Shown in pieces: positions 6,777-14,953 of a DNA stretch of 38,173 bases. How positions within the stretch are numbered: position 1 is the first letter of the stretch; each line of letters starts with the position of its first letter. The stretch is from an uncultured Bacteroidales bacterium (GTDB lineage: Bacteria > Bacteroidota > Bacteroidia > Bacteroidales > F082): assembly GCA_946405575.1 (NCBI GenBank), contig CAMJHP010000026.1:1-38173 (forward strand), written 5' to 3'. The notes beneath the pieces were generated by a model that saw nothing but the letters and a program-made list of their open reading frames with translations, did not search any database and had not been told where the DNA came from. A program made the position numbers and the translations under genes.

Positions 6777-8489
6777 ATGTTAAGCGAACAGGAACAAATC
6801 AGAAGAAATTCGTTGGCCGAACTCTACAAGCTCGGCATCAACCCGTATCCGCAGGCCGCGTTCCCCGTGAGCGTGTTCACCACGGACATCCTCAACCAAT
6901 TTGACGACAACAACCCCGACCAATTCCAAGAGGTCACCCTCGCGGGCCGTATCATGAGCCGCCGCATCATGGGCGCCGCCTCGTTCTGCGAACTGCAGGA
7001 CTCGAAAGGCCGCATCCAGCTGTATATCAAGCGCGACGAGATCTGCCCCGAGGAGGACAAGACCTTATATAACACGGTGTTCAAGCGCCTGCTCGACATC
7101 GGCGACTTCATCGGCGTGAAAGGCTTCGCCTTCCGCACGCAGATGGGCGAAATCTCGGTGCACGTCAAGGAACTGACGGTGCTGAGCAAGTCGCTGAGGC
7201 CGCTGCCCATCGTCAAGGAGAAGGACGGCGTGAAGTACGACGAATTCAACGACCCTGAGCTGCGCTACCGTATGCGATACGTCGACCTCGTGGTGAACGA
7301 CAAGGTGAAGGACATCTTCATCGCTCGCACCCGCATCATCGACAGCATCCGCCGTTTCTTCAACGAGAGCGGTTATTTGGAGGTTGAAACGCCTGTGCTG
7401 CAAGCCATCCCTGGCGGTGCCACGGCGCGTCCTTTCATCACACATCACAATGCCTTGGACATCCCGATGTACTTGCGTATTGCCGACGAGCTTTACCTGA
7501 AGCGCCTTATCGTGGGCGGCTTCGAGGGCGTGTACGAGTTCTCGCGCAACTTCCGCAACGAAGGCATGGACCGCACCCACAACCCCGAGTTCACGGGTCT
7601 TGAAATCTATGTGGCCTACAAGGACTACCTCTGGATGATGGACTACACCGAAGAGATGATTCATCGCTGCGTGATGGATGTCTTGGGCAAGGAAACCGTG
7701 AAAGTGGGCGACAACGAAATCAGCTTCAAGCGTCCCTTCAAGCGCATCACGATGATTGACTCCATCAAGGAGAAGACCGGCATCGACATCACGGGTATGG
7801 ACGAAGCCCAGCTTCGCGACGTGTGCAAGCAACTCGGCATCGAAGTCGACGAAACGATGGGCAAGGGCAAGCTGATCGACGAAATCTTCGGCGAGAAGTG
7901 CGAAGGCACCTACATCCAGCCGACCTTCATCACCGACTATCCCGTGGAGATGTCGCCGCTCTGCAAGCGTCACCGCAACAACCCCGAGCTGACCGAGCGT
8001 TTCGAGCTGATGGTCAACGGCAAGGAATTGGCCAACGCCTACACCGAGCTGAACGACCCCATCGACCAGCGTGCCCGTTTCGAGGAGCAGATGAAACTCA
8101 GCGAGCGCGGCGACGACGAGGCCATGTTCATCGACCAGGACTTCCTGCGTGCCCTCGAATATGGCATGCCTCCGACTTCGGGCATGGGCATCGGCATCGA
8201 CCGTTTTGTGATGTTGCTGACGGGTCAGACCACCATCCAAGAGGTGCTGCTGTTCCCGATGATGCGTCCCGAGAAGGTCGTGAAGAACGCCACCAAGGAA
8301 GACTTTATGGCCTTGGGTATGGCCGAGATTTGGGCGACCCTGTTGCTCACCAATGGCTACAATACCATCGAGCAACTGAAAGCCGAGAAACCTTCCGCTT
8401 TGCGCGAAAAGCTCAACGGCTTGCGCAAGAAGAACAAACTCGACATCCCTGCTTTGCAGTTGGAGGATGTTGAGGGTTGGATGAAATAA
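6777..8489 (+). CDS. lysS: Lysyl-tRNA synthetase, class II
   Basis: It charges tRNA-Lys with lysine using ATP in the cytoplasm. An OB-fold anticodon-binding domain (about residues 50-150, '[23 protein letters not shown]') is followed by the class II catalytic core. Motif 2 is '[15 protein letters not shown]' near residue 258, '[12 protein letters not shown]' follows, and motif 3 is '[12 protein letters not shown]' near 469. Length (570 aa) includes a C-terminal extension of roughly 70 residues after the core, which I associate with Bacteroidota LysS. Codons are strongly biased to C/G endings, unlike its AT-rich left neighbour, as expected for high expression. Start ATG follows a TAnnTTTG promoter; a strong hairpin terminator follows the stop. 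Confidence 0.97.
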   Translation: MLSEQEQIRRNSLAELYKLGINPYPQAAFPVSVFTTDILNQFDDNNPDQFQEVTLAGRIMSRRIMGAASFCELQDSKGRIQLYIKRDEICPEEDKTLYNTVFKRLLDIGDFIGVKGFAFRTQMGEISVHVKELTVLSKSLRPLPIVKEKDGVKYDEFNDPELRYRMRYVDLVVNDKVKDIFIARTRIIDSIRRFFNESGYLEVETPVLQAIPGGATARPFITHHNALDIPMYLRIADELYLKRLIVGGFEGVYEFSRNFRNEGMDRTHNPEFTGLEIYVAYKDYLWMMDYTEEMIHRCVMDVLGKETVKVGDNEISFKRPFKRITMIDSIKEKTGIDITGMDEAQLRDVCKQLGIEVDETMGKGKLIDEIFGEKCEGTYIQPTFITDYPVEMSPLCKRHRNNPELTERFELMVNGKELANAYTELNDPIDQRARFEEQMKLSERGDDEAMFIDQDFLRALEYGMPPTSGMGIGIDRFVMLLTGQTTIQEVLLFPMMRPEKVVKNATKEDFMALGMAEIWATLLLTNGYNTIEQLKAEKPSALREKLNGLRKKNKLDIPALQLEDVEGWMK

Positions 8490-8508
8490 AGCCAACTACT
8501 TAAAAAAG

Positions 8509-8541
8509 AAAACCCCGAAGGTCACTGACTTTCGGGGTTTT
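8509..8541. terminator. Bidirectional terminator between lysS and the M23 peptidase gene
   Basis: A 15-bp stem (8509-8523 with 8527-8541, one G-T pair) has a 3-base loop. Its core is AAAACCCCGAA / TTCGGGGTTTT, with T-rich sequence on the right and A-rich on the left, so it can serve both converging genes. Confidence 0.9.
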
Positions 8542-8545
8542 GTTG

Positions 8546-9634
8546 TTATTTCACTCTAAGTTTTTGCCCAACTTTTAGTGCTTTGTTTTGTCGAATACCA
8601 TTCAGTTTGCAAATATTGGATACCGTTGTTCCATATTTCTTTGCAATTTTGGTCAATGAATCTCCTTTTTTCACTGTGTAATACACTTTCTTTCCTTGTT
8701 TAGCCTTGGGAGTTTGAGGGTCTGAAGGTTTTTTCTTGGATGCAGCCAACGATTGTTCATCAGTTTGCCCGTAATGAGAATTGATACTGAAATAATGCTT
8801 TTTTAGCAAAAATTCCTCCGAGCGTAGCGTTCCGCTTTCAAAGTCGAAAATGCGCTCTGGGTCAAATGCTTGACCCATATAGCGGGTTTCAAAATGGAGA
8901 TGAGGCCCCGTTGAACGTCCTGTTGAACCACCATAGCCAATCAATTCGCCAGCTTTGACAATGTCGCCACTTTTGACAATGAAACGCGACAAGTGCCCAT
9001 AATAAGTTTCCAAACCATTGAAATGCCTAATAACCAAAACATTGCCATAACCTCCAGTCATATTTATGGGCAATGCCGCACGCACTATGCCATCGAAGGC
9101 TGCATAAATGGCATCACCCGTGTAGAGGCCAATATCAACACCCTTGTGGGCACGTTTCCATCTATACTTATACTGTGATGTCACCGGCCCAGGATGCGGA
9201 ATACAATAGCCGTATAGGGAATCAACAAGATGGAGCACTACCGTCTCTGGAAGATCGTTAAGGGCAACATCATTATATGAATGCACCTGTTCGGTAGTCC
9301 AATGATCCGAATCCATTGTGTAAGAGAAGAAAGACCTGTCGATATTGTAATACAGCCAAGTTCCATTGTCGAAAAGCACCACCTTTTGAAACATATCATG
9401 GGTGTCAAGGGTGTCAATAGGGATGGGAATGCCTTCTGAACGTTCATCGCTTTCATCATCTTCTTCGTCATCTTCGTCAACGATGCTGTCGTTGCTGTTT
9501 TGGTTAAGGAATATATATACGGTATCGTGGACGATGAAGGAATTCCTTAGACGACTGAAAAAGCCTTTATTATCTTGAGAAAAAGCGACGGTGGCAAGCA
9601 ATAGACAAACTATGAGGGCAAATATTCTTTTCAT
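8546..9634 (-). CDS. M23 family metallopeptidase with LysM domain
   Basis: It is a probable exported peptidoglycan hydrolase or an envelope-regulating M23 protein. The signal peptide MKRIFALIVCLLLATVAFS is followed by Gln at +1. An acidic stretch (about residues 52-66) comes next. The M23 domain shows H163-K-G-V-D167, 'YYGHLSR' (H214) and H246-L-H248-F-E, the expected zinc and catalytic residues, so it looks active. A LysM repeat (about 318-362, 'YYTVKKGDSLTKIAKKYGTTVSNICKLNGI') at the C-terminus would bind peptidoglycan. I chose ATG 9634; the codon upstream (9640) is TTG. It converges with lysS across a shared terminator and diverges from dnaK. Cross-links cleaved are unknown. Confidence 0.92.
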   Translation of the reverse strand: MKRIFALIVCLLLATVAFSQDNKGFFSRLRNSFIVHDTVYIFLNQNSNDSIVDEDDEEDDESDERSEGIPIPIDTLDTHDMFQKVVLFDNGTWLYYNIDRSFFSYTMDSDHWTTEQVHSYNDVALNDLPETVVLHLVDSLYGYCIPHPGPVTSQYKYRWKRAHKGVDIGLYTGDAIYAAFDGIVRAALPINMTGGYGNVLVIRHFNGLETYYGHLSRFIVKSGDIVKAGELIGYGGSTGRSTGPHLHFETRYMGQAFDPERIFDFESGTLRSEEFLLKKHYFSINSHYGQTDEQSLAASKKKPSDPQTPKAKQGKKVYYTVKKGDSLTKIAKKYGTTVSNICKLNGIRQNKALKVGQKLRVK

Positions 9635-9670
9635 ATACAAAAAAGGTCAAATTTTTGAAAAATAAGGGTG

Positions 9671-9700
9671 CAAAGGTACAAAAAATCCCCCACTTTGCAA
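9671..9700 (-). promoter_or_regulatory. Promoter of the M23/LysM gene
   Basis: On the minus strand a TTG-containing -33 element (TTGCAA, 9695-9700) lies 16 to 19 bases before TACCTTTG (9671-9678), an exact TAnnTTTG. Transcription would begin near 9664, about 30 bases before the ATG. Confidence 0.6.
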
Positions 9701-9762
9701 GGGCATTTAGACCCAAAACGGAACAAAAAATGAAATATTGTCATTTTGTCAGTTTTTTTCTT

Positions 9763-9806
9763 TTGGCACAAAGATTGACAAAAAGCGGGGCGTTGCAAAG
9801 TGCAAC
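9763..9806 (+). promoter_or_regulatory. dnaK upstream region: sigma-54-like element and inverted repeat
   Basis: No TAnnTTTG box is present upstream of dnaK. TTGGCACAAAGATTGAC (9763-9779) resembles a sigma-54 -24/-12 element: GG, ten bases, then GA instead of GC. Just downstream, GTTGCAAAGTGCAAC (9792-9806) is a 6-bp perfect inverted repeat with a 3-base spacer. It could be an operator or a stem-loop at the very start of the message. No CIRCE-type HrcA site is present. Confidence 0.4.
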
Positions 9807-9857
9807 CTAAGTTAAGACAACAAACAAATAACAAATAAAAAATAGGAGAACAAAACT

Positions 9858-11798
9858 ATGTCAAAGATCATTGGTATCGATTTAGGTACAACTAACTCAT
9901 GTGTGGCCGTTATGGAAGGCAACGAGCCGGTTGTCATCGCCAACAGCGAAGGCCACCGCACCACCCCTTCCGTGGTCGCCATCACCGACAGCGGCGAGCG
10001 TAAGGTCGGCGAGCCTGCCAAACGTCAGGCCATCACCAACCCGCTGCGTACCGTTTATTCCATCAAGCGTTTCATGGGCGAGACCTACGACAAGGTCGGC
10101 GCTGAAATGAAGCGTGTGCCTTACAAGGTCTTGCAAGGCCCCAACAACACGCCTCGTATCGACATCGACGGCAAGCAATACACCCCGCAGGAAATCTCTG
10201 CCATGGTGCTGCAAAAGATGAAGAAGACCGCTGAGGACTTCCTCGGACAGACGGTCACCGAAGCCGTCATCACGGTGCCGGCTTACTTCAACGACGCCCA
10301 GCGTCAGGCCACCAAGGAAGCTGGCGAAATCGCCGGCCTGAAAGTGCGCCGTATCATCAACGAGCCTACGGCTGCTGCTTTGGCTTACGGCTTGGACAAG
10401 AAAAAGAACGATGTGAAAGTCGCTGTGTACGACCTCGGCGGCGGCACCTTCGATATCTCCATCCTTGAATTGGGCGATGGCGTGTTTGAGGTGAAGTCCA
10501 CCAACGGTAACACCCACCTCGGCGGCGACGACTTCGACGAAGTCATCATCAACTGGCTGGCCGAAGAGTTCCAGAAGGACAACGGCATCGACCTGCGTAA
10601 GGACCCGATGGCCTTGCAACGTCTGAAAGAGGCTGCTGAAAAGGCAAAGATCGAGTTGAGCTCTTCGAGCGAGACCGAAATCAACCTGCCTTACATCATG
10701 CCTGTCAACGGCATCCCGCAGCACTTGGTCCGCACCTTGAGCCGTTCGAAGTTCGAGCAGCTGGCCGACAAGCTGATCCACGACACCATCGAGCCTTGCC
10801 GTCGCGCCCTGCAAGACGCTGGCTTGACCGTCAACGACATCGACGATGTCATCCTGGTCGGTGGTTCGACCCGTATCCCTGCCATCCAGAACATCGTCCG
10901 CGACTTCTTCAAGAAGGAGCCTTCGAAGGGCGTCAACCCCGACGAAGTGGTGGCCATCGGCGCCTCCATCCAGGGCGGCGTTTTGACCGGCGAAGTGAAG
11001 GACGTGCTGCTGCTTGATGTGACCCCGTTGAGCCTTGGTATCGAGACCCTCGGTGGCGTGATGACCAAGCTGATTGAGAGCAACACCACCATCCCGACCC
11101 GCAAGTCGGAGGTCTTCTCGACCGCTGCCGATAACCAACCCAGCGTTGAAATCCACGTGCTGCAAGGCGAGCGTCCTATGGCTGCACAGAACAAGACCAT
11201 CGGCCGTTTCATCCTCGACAGCATCCCGCCAGCGCCGCGTGGCATCCCGCAAATCGAAGTCACCTTCGACATCGACTCCAACGGTATCCTGAACGTGAGC
11301 GCTAAGGACAAGGCCACGGGCAAGACCCAGAGCATTCGTATCGAGGCCTCGTCAGGCTTGACCGACGCTGAAATCGAGCGTATGAAGAACGAAGCCCAAG
11401 CCAACGCCGAAGCCGACAAGAAGGAACGTGAGCGTATCGACAAGCTGAACCAAGCCGACAGCATCATCTTCCAGACCGAGAAGCAGCTGAAGGAATACGG
11501 CGACAAGCTGCCTGCCGACAAGAAGGCTGAGATCGAGGCTGCCCTCGGCAAGCTGAAGACCGCCCACCAGGCTCAAGACATCGCCGGCATCGACGCTGCC
11601 ATGGCCGAGATGAACGCCATGTGGCAGAAGGCCAGCGAGGAGATGTACAAGAACGCCGGTGCCCAAGGCGGCCCGCAAGGCGGCTTCGACCCGAACAACA
11701 TGGGCGGCGGCTTCCAAGGCGGCAACCCGAACCAAGGCCCGCAGAACAATGGCGGTGACGACACCGTAACGGATGCGGACTTTGAGGAGGTCAAGTAA
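9858..11798 (+). CDS. dnaK: Molecular chaperone DnaK (Hsp70)
   Basis: ATP-dependent chaperone that binds exposed hydrophobic segments of cytoplasmic proteins together with DnaJ and GrpE. Phosphate-binding loops are visible: '[17 protein letters not shown]' at the N-terminus, '[17 protein letters not shown]' near 190-206, and '[14 protein letters not shown]'. The linker '[15 protein letters not shown]' starts near residue 381, followed by the substrate-binding domain, helical lid, a Gly/Asn/Gln-rich tail and the terminal 'DADFEEVK'. Length 646 aa is standard. A strong Shine-Dalgarno AGGAG (9844-9848, 9 bases before ATG) is unusual for this phylum and fits high expression, as do the C/G-ending codons. 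dnaJ and grpE are not adjacent. Confidence 0.98.
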   Translation: MSKIIGIDLGTTNSCVAVMEGNEPVVIANSEGHRTTPSVVAITDSGERKVGEPAKRQAITNPLRTVYSIKRFMGETYDKVGAEMKRVPYKVLQGPNNTPRIDIDGKQYTPQEISAMVLQKMKKTAEDFLGQTVTEAVITVPAYFNDAQRQATKEAGEIAGLKVRRIINEPTAAALAYGLDKKKNDVKVAVYDLGGGTFDISILELGDGVFEVKSTNGNTHLGGDDFDEVIINWLAEEFQKDNGIDLRKDPMALQRLKEAAEKAKIELSSSSETEINLPYIMPVNGIPQHLVRTLSRSKFEQLADKLIHDTIEPCRRALQDAGLTVNDIDDVILVGGSTRIPAIQNIVRDFFKKEPSKGVNPDEVVAIGASIQGGVLTGEVKDVLLLDVTPLSLGIETLGGVMTKLIESNTTIPTRKSEVFSTAADNQPSVEIHVLQGERPMAAQNKTIGRFILDSIPPAPRGIPQIEVTFDIDSNGILNVSAKDKATGKTQSIRIEASSGLTDAEIERMKNEAQANAEADKKERERIDKLNQADSIIFQTEKQLKEYGDKLPADKKAEIEAALGKLKTAHQAQDIAGIDAAMAEMNAMWQKASEEMYKNAGAQGGPQGGFDPNNMGGGFQGGNPNQGPQNNGGDDTVTDADFEEVK

Positions 11799-11818
11799 AC
11801 GCTTCTTGAAACACTATC

Positions 11819-11853
11819 AAAAAAGGTGTAATCCAATGGGTTACACCTTTTTT
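11819..11853 (+). terminator. dnaK terminator
   Basis: A 16-bp stem (11819-11834 with 11838-11853, one wobble pair) and a 3-base loop. Arms are AAAAAAGGTGTAA and TTACACCTTTTTT. It lies 20 bases after the dnaK stop and can also stop leftward transcription from the next gene. Confidence 0.92.
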
Positions 11854-11935
11854 GATTGTTTCACTTCTGAGTGCGAACAAAGTAAGTAGGCCGCAGGACA
11901 CATTAAATTGTATTACAACAAACTAATCCCAAATA

Positions 11936-12559
11936 TCAATAATCGCAAACTGCACGAATCGGAAGCATATCTGACCTAAAGGCATTGTCCGTGTTCGAAT
12001 ATACTTTGGGCTTTCCATCCACCATTACTGGACTGCCATTTAACATTTCTTGTCCAATAATAAATGTGCAAATTGTATTCCTTCTATCTGTTTTAATGAT
12101 AAGCCTAGTGTCCATCTCTCCTGCTGCATATTCATAATTATTCAAAGACTCTTTTGCAGGGTTTGGAAAAACGATTGAATCTCCACTAGGTCCGAATGCA
12201 ATAATACCATTATCTCGAATAACAAATTCACATTTATCAACCAATTCCTGTGCTTCTAATAGTGTTGGCATTCGCCAATTACCACCCCAGCTTTGTTTGG
12301 CAACATCATATCGTGTTCCAACAATTGAGGTCGGAGGTTCTGGCTCTAATCTTTTTGGATAGGCATAACCATGGAAATCCGTGTTTTCATCAGTGATAAA
12401 ATCATCAAATGAAAAAGTGTATATTACTCCCGAACTATCCCCCCATCCATATTTATTTCCTTTTTCTGTTGGTTTATTTGCACCTATATTACATGTCGCC
12501 CATTTCACACTTAATCCCAAATCCACAGCTTGCCTATTCTCTGGCAAAGTAAAAAGCAT
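11936..12559 (-). CDS. Fibrobacter-succinogenes-type paralogous domain protein
   Basis: The 207-aa product shows 'AVDLGLSVKWATCNIGA..P...G..YGWGD', later 'YDVAKQSWGGNWRMPTLLEAQELVDKCEF' and 'IRAVCDY' at the end. This is the pattern of the fib_succ_major-type domain found in many exported Bacteroidota proteins; no activity is known. There is no signal peptide from the first ATG. The reading frame remains open further upstream and gives a hydrophobic stretch (FFCSFTVISFCFFIV) in a frame overlapping the end of the neighbouring gene, but without an ATG. Either it starts as given and is cytoplasmic, or it is joined to upstream sequence by a frameshift. It is probably cotranscribed with the 177-aa gene, since no promoter box was found between them. 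Confidence 0.75.
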   Translation of the reverse strand: MLFTLPENRQAVDLGLSVKWATCNIGANKPTEKGNKYGWGDSSGVIYTFSFDDFITDENTDFHGYAYPKRLEPEPPTSIVGTRYDVAKQSWGGNWRMPTLLEAQELVDKCEFVIRDNGIIAFGPSGDSIVFPNPAKESLNNYEYAAGEMDTRLIIKTDRRNTICTFIIGQEMLNGSPVMVDGKPKVYSNTDNAFRSDMLPIRAVCDY

Positions 12560-12627
12560 TTTCGGATGAGTTCGATTGTATTCTTTTTCTTGCTTTGTAT
12601 TTTTTGAATTAGTAATAATGCCTTTGA

Positions 12628-13161
12628 CTATAAAAAAACAAAAAGAAATAACAGTAAAACTGCAAAAAAAATCATAAAACGCTGTGCTTTTCTTGCTCTT
12701 TCTTCTTGCTCTTTCTTCTCCATTTCATTATAACATTCTTTTTCTGTTTCATTAAAAAGGTCTAAATCATACCTTTTCATCAAAAAACATTGAATATCCC
12801 ACCAATTCGCATCTTTTAATACTTTTGACTTTGTGTTAATGAGAAAACTGTAGTTATTAGTGCTATCAACATTTAATACTATAATATCCTTGCAACAAAC
12901 TATAACACCAAACATGAATTTATTAATTCCGTCATCAATTAACAATGAAGAATTAACCTCCATGAATTGCCAATTAGAGTATGAAGCCTTCCCATTAACA
13001 GTCACTAATAATTCGTCTTTTTTCCTGAATAGAAATTTTTCTATTTCTCCTTCGGAATCAGTATAAACCAGCCATTCATTAGATTTAAGCGTAGATTTAA
13101 TATCAAGTTTCTTATTGGTGGCGGGAATTTGCTTTATTGTATTGATAATAAAAGTTTGCAT
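12628..13161 (-). CDS. C-tail-anchored protein, unknown function
   Basis: The 177-aa product has no N-terminal signal. A beta-rich front half ('LYTVNGKASYSNWQF'-like strands, 'SSLLIDDGINKFMFGV', 'YSFLINTK') is followed by a charged helix (ETEKECYNEMEKKEQEERARKAQ). The C-terminus is a single hydrophobic helix (FMIFFAVLLLFLFVFL) ending the protein. That layout predicts a tail-anchored inner-membrane protein with a cytoplasmic head. The sequence is AT-rich. A TAnnTTTG box lies at 13182-13189 on the minus strand, about 20 bases before the ATG. I know no function. It lies directly beside a relic of the C26 amidotransferase gene, in an accessory stretch. Confidence 0.75.
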   Translation of the reverse strand: MQTFIINTIKQIPATNKKLDIKSTLKSNEWLVYTDSEGEIEKFLFRKKDELLVTVNGKASYSNWQFMEVNSSLLIDDGINKFMFGVIVCCKDIIVLNVDSTNNYSFLINTKSKVLKDANWWDIQCFLMKRYDLDLFNETEKECYNEMEKKEQEERARKAQRFMIFFAVLLLFLFVFL

Positions 13162-13181
13162 ATTGTATTATTTCCTTGCTG

Positions 13182-13189
13182 CAAAAATA
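13182..13189 (-). promoter_or_regulatory. -7 box of the tail-anchored protein gene
   Basis: Minus strand TATTTTTG, an exact TAnnTTTG, 20 bases upstream of the ATG at 13161. No good -33 element was seen. Confidence 0.5.
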
Positions 13190-13344
13190 AACAAAAAAAC
13201 AATAAGAATGTTATATAGAAACCGTTGATGGTTTAATGTCAACTCCCAGAGTACGATGCTTAAAAAAGCTAAACCTCCAAATAAACTCTTCACCAACTGT
13301 ATTGGGCGTTAAAACAAACATGAATTTTTCATCCGCACAGTCCA

Positions 13345-13379
13345 ACAAACCAAGAAAACACCCGCAAACCATCAGCATC
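13345..13379 (-). pseudogene. Relic of the C26 amidotransferase 3' end
   Basis: On the minus strand this reads I-DADGLRVFSWFVGLCG-stop. It matches the C-terminus of the intact gene ending at 14953 (DADSLKVFSWFVEKCK). Over 35 bases (13345-13379 against 14969-15003, offset 1624) I count 32 identities. The relic lies 22 bases beyond the ATPase stop codon, so the ATPase gene is bracketed by two copies of the same gene end. The rest of 13162-13401 shows no gene. Confidence 0.65.
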
Positions 13380-13401
13380 TATTATAAGGTTATTTTTCCC
13401 A

Positions 13402-14775
13402 TTATTCTCTCATCACAAACTGCGATAAAGCATAAAGTGGATAAACCTCCACATGCCTTACAGCACCTTCTGCTTCGGCATCGATATAGTCAAACTTTCC
13501 GAAATTCTCTAACGAGCATCGAACGGCTTGGTCCAGTTTCTTTTCTCGCATGAAGTCCCAAAGGCTTTTCATGCCTCCTTGCACGCCAGCCTTCACTTCA
13601 AAAGGCAAAACCTTCATGTCTCGTGAAAGAAGGTAGTCAATCTCTGCAGTTGCGTTTTTGGCTTGCCTAACCCAATAATATAAATCGTGGTGCAGGTTCG
13701 GGGTGAGGTAGTGCAGCAGTTCAAGTCCTGCCAGCATCTCTGCCATAGGGCCTTTGTTCACCAAGTCGGCAGCCGTAGCAGTAAGGATTTGTGCAGTGAT
13801 GGCGCTCGTATCACCCATCGTCATGTTGAGCAGTCTCAGCATCAGCCCGGTGTCGAGCAACAATACCTTACGGATGCTTTCGTCAGATTCGTCGCCTAAA
13901 GGCAAACCGTTACCGCTTGAATGCGTAACGGGGATCAGAATTCCCGCCTTGATAAGCAGGTCAAGGGCTTTTTTCACTTCCGCTGTCTTGTATTCCCCAG
14001 GCACTCTGGAATAGACGAATTTTTTGGTAGCTTGGGTCGCGGCGCTTTTCATCGTGGCAATCAGCAGTTGCGGGTCCACTTTTTTCTTGTACTTTGGGAA
14101 ATCGGCTTCGTAACCGGTGATAATGTCGTCCTGCACTTCTTGGCATTGCAAAAAATCGTGGGTTTGTACCCATTTGACCACTGACTCAGGCATACCACCC
14201 ACCAGCATGAATGTGCGCATCAACCCAATCAATTTCTCATGGAGAGGCGCTGGCAAAGGTGCATCGATATTGGCCTGGCCGCGTGCGTCCAATAACAGTT
14301 GTTCGCCATTGGCTAGCAGAAATTCGTCAAAAGTCATCGGGAACATATACATGGAGTGGATGCGCCCAACACCAAAAGTCGGGATTTCGTCGAGCACAAA
14401 CTCAAGCAACGACCCTGCGGCAATGACATGTAGGTTAGGCATGTCCTCCTTGAAATAACGCAATGCCATGATGGCCTCTTGGCTTTCCTGTATTTCATCG
14501 ATAAACAACAAGGTTTCATTGGGCACAATGGGCGTGCCGCACATGGCTGCCATCTGAGGCACTATGCGCGTTACATCCAAATCCTTCTTAAACAGGTCAA
14601 TATAATTGGATTGCTTTTCAAGGTTGATTTCCACATAATACCTGAAGCTCTCTCCTAAATGTCTGACGGCAGTGGATTTGCCGACCTGTCGTGCCCCACG
14701 CAGCAAGATGGGCTTGTGAACGGGACGAGTTGCCCATTCGCTCAAGTAACGGTCTATGATTCTTTCGTAATACAT
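13402..14775 (-). CDS. AAA-type ATPase with DUF4143 domain
   Basis: The 457-aa protein starts 'YYERIIDRYLSEW....KPILLRGARQVGKST' with Walker A at residues 27-35, and has Walker B 'LLFIDEIQ' at 89-96 and sensor 'VIAAGSLLEF'. The C-terminal DUF4143 part ends with 'TAEIDYLLSRDMKVLPFEVKAG' near 375-395, a spacing that resembles a PD-(D/E)XK nuclease core (D, then E-V-K). Proteins of this architecture are numerous and variable in Bacteroidota and remain uncharacterised; a defence or mobile-element role has been considered but is not shown here. It has its own TAnnTTTG promoter, with 33-bp tandem repeats over and upstream of it, and is flanked by a direct repeat of the neighbouring gene's 3' end, which suggests mobility. 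Confidence 0.9.
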   Translation of the reverse strand: MYYERIIDRYLSEWATRPVHKPILLRGARQVGKSTAVRHLGESFRYYVEINLEKQSNYIDLFKKDLDVTRIVPQMAAMCGTPIVPNETLLFIDEIQESQEAIMALRYFKEDMPNLHVIAAGSLLEFVLDEIPTFGVGRIHSMYMFPMTFDEFLLANGEQLLLDARGQANIDAPLPAPLHEKLIGLMRTFMLVGGMPESVVKWVQTHDFLQCQEVQDDIITGYEADFPKYKKKVDPQLLIATMKSAATQATKKFVYSRVPGEYKTAEVKKALDLLIKAGILIPVTHSSGNGLPLGDESDESIRKVLLLDTGLMLRLLNMTMGDTSAITAQILTATAADLVNKGPMAEMLAGLELLHYLTPNLHHDLYYWVRQAKNATAEIDYLLSRDMKVLPFEVKAGVQGGMKSLWDFMREKKLDQAVRCSLENFGKFDYIDAEAEGAVRHVEVYPLYALSQFVMRE

Positions 14776-14797
14776 ACAACTTCTTGATTTACGGCTG

Positions 14798-14825
14798 CAA
14801 AGATATAAAAAATGAAATTATCCAA
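14798..14825 (-). promoter_or_regulatory. ATPase gene promoter
   Basis: Minus strand TATCTTTG (14798-14805), an exact TAnnTTTG, with a TTG-containing -33 element (14823-14825) after 17 bases. The -33 element is inside the first unit of the 33-bp tandem repeat. Confidence 0.6.
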
Positions 14826-14902
14826 GGTAATAATTTGCCAAAAATCGAAAAAATCCAAGGTAATAATTTGGCCAAAATCGAAAAAATCAAAGGTAATAAT
14901 TT
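14820..14902. repeat. 33-bp tandem repeat, about 2.5 copies, upstream of ATPase gene
   Basis: Units start at 14820, 14853 and 14886. Each opens ATCCAAGGTAATAATTTG (third: ATCAAAGGTAATAATTT) and, in the first two, continues into CAAAAATCGAAAAA-like sequence. Unit length 33 keeps any frame open, giving SKVII..KSKK repeats on the plus strand, but no gene is convincing there. The first unit overlaps the ATPase -33 element. The third contains a TACCTTTG on the minus strand, a possible second promoter box. Likely repeated regulator sites or slippage product. Confidence 0.85.
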
Positions 14903-14925
14903 CCTTCTATCCGATGAAATGCGTT

Positions 14926-14953
14926 AAAAAACCGCCATTGTCGCGGCTTTTTT
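14926..14953 (-). terminator. Terminator of the C26 amidotransferase gene
   Basis: A hairpin with AAAAAACCGC (14926-14935) against GCGG, a bulged C and TTTTTT (14943-14953). Read on the minus strand it ends in a six-T tract. It begins at the stop codon of the gene, which is a tight arrangement. Confidence 0.7.

Noticed and set aside
7065..8495. 476-aa open frame on the minus strand across lysS
   Set aside because: It is the antisense shadow of a GC-rich, codon-biased gene. Its translation is rich in His, Val, Leu, Asp and Glu without any domain, and lysS on the other strand is certain.
9707..9857. CIRCE (HrcA) operator at dnaK
   Set aside because: No TTAGCACTC-N9-GAGTGCTAA-like sequence is present. 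The only inverted repeat is the unrelated GTTGCA/TGCAAC.
9897..11252. 451-aa open frame on the minus strand across dnaK, plus another at 10691-11551
   Set aside because: Antisense shadows of dnaK, caused by its biased codons; no domain, no promoter or plausible start.
14820..14902. Possible CRISPR array
   Set aside because: The units are directly adjacent with no unique spacers, only 2.5 copies, and no cas genes are near.
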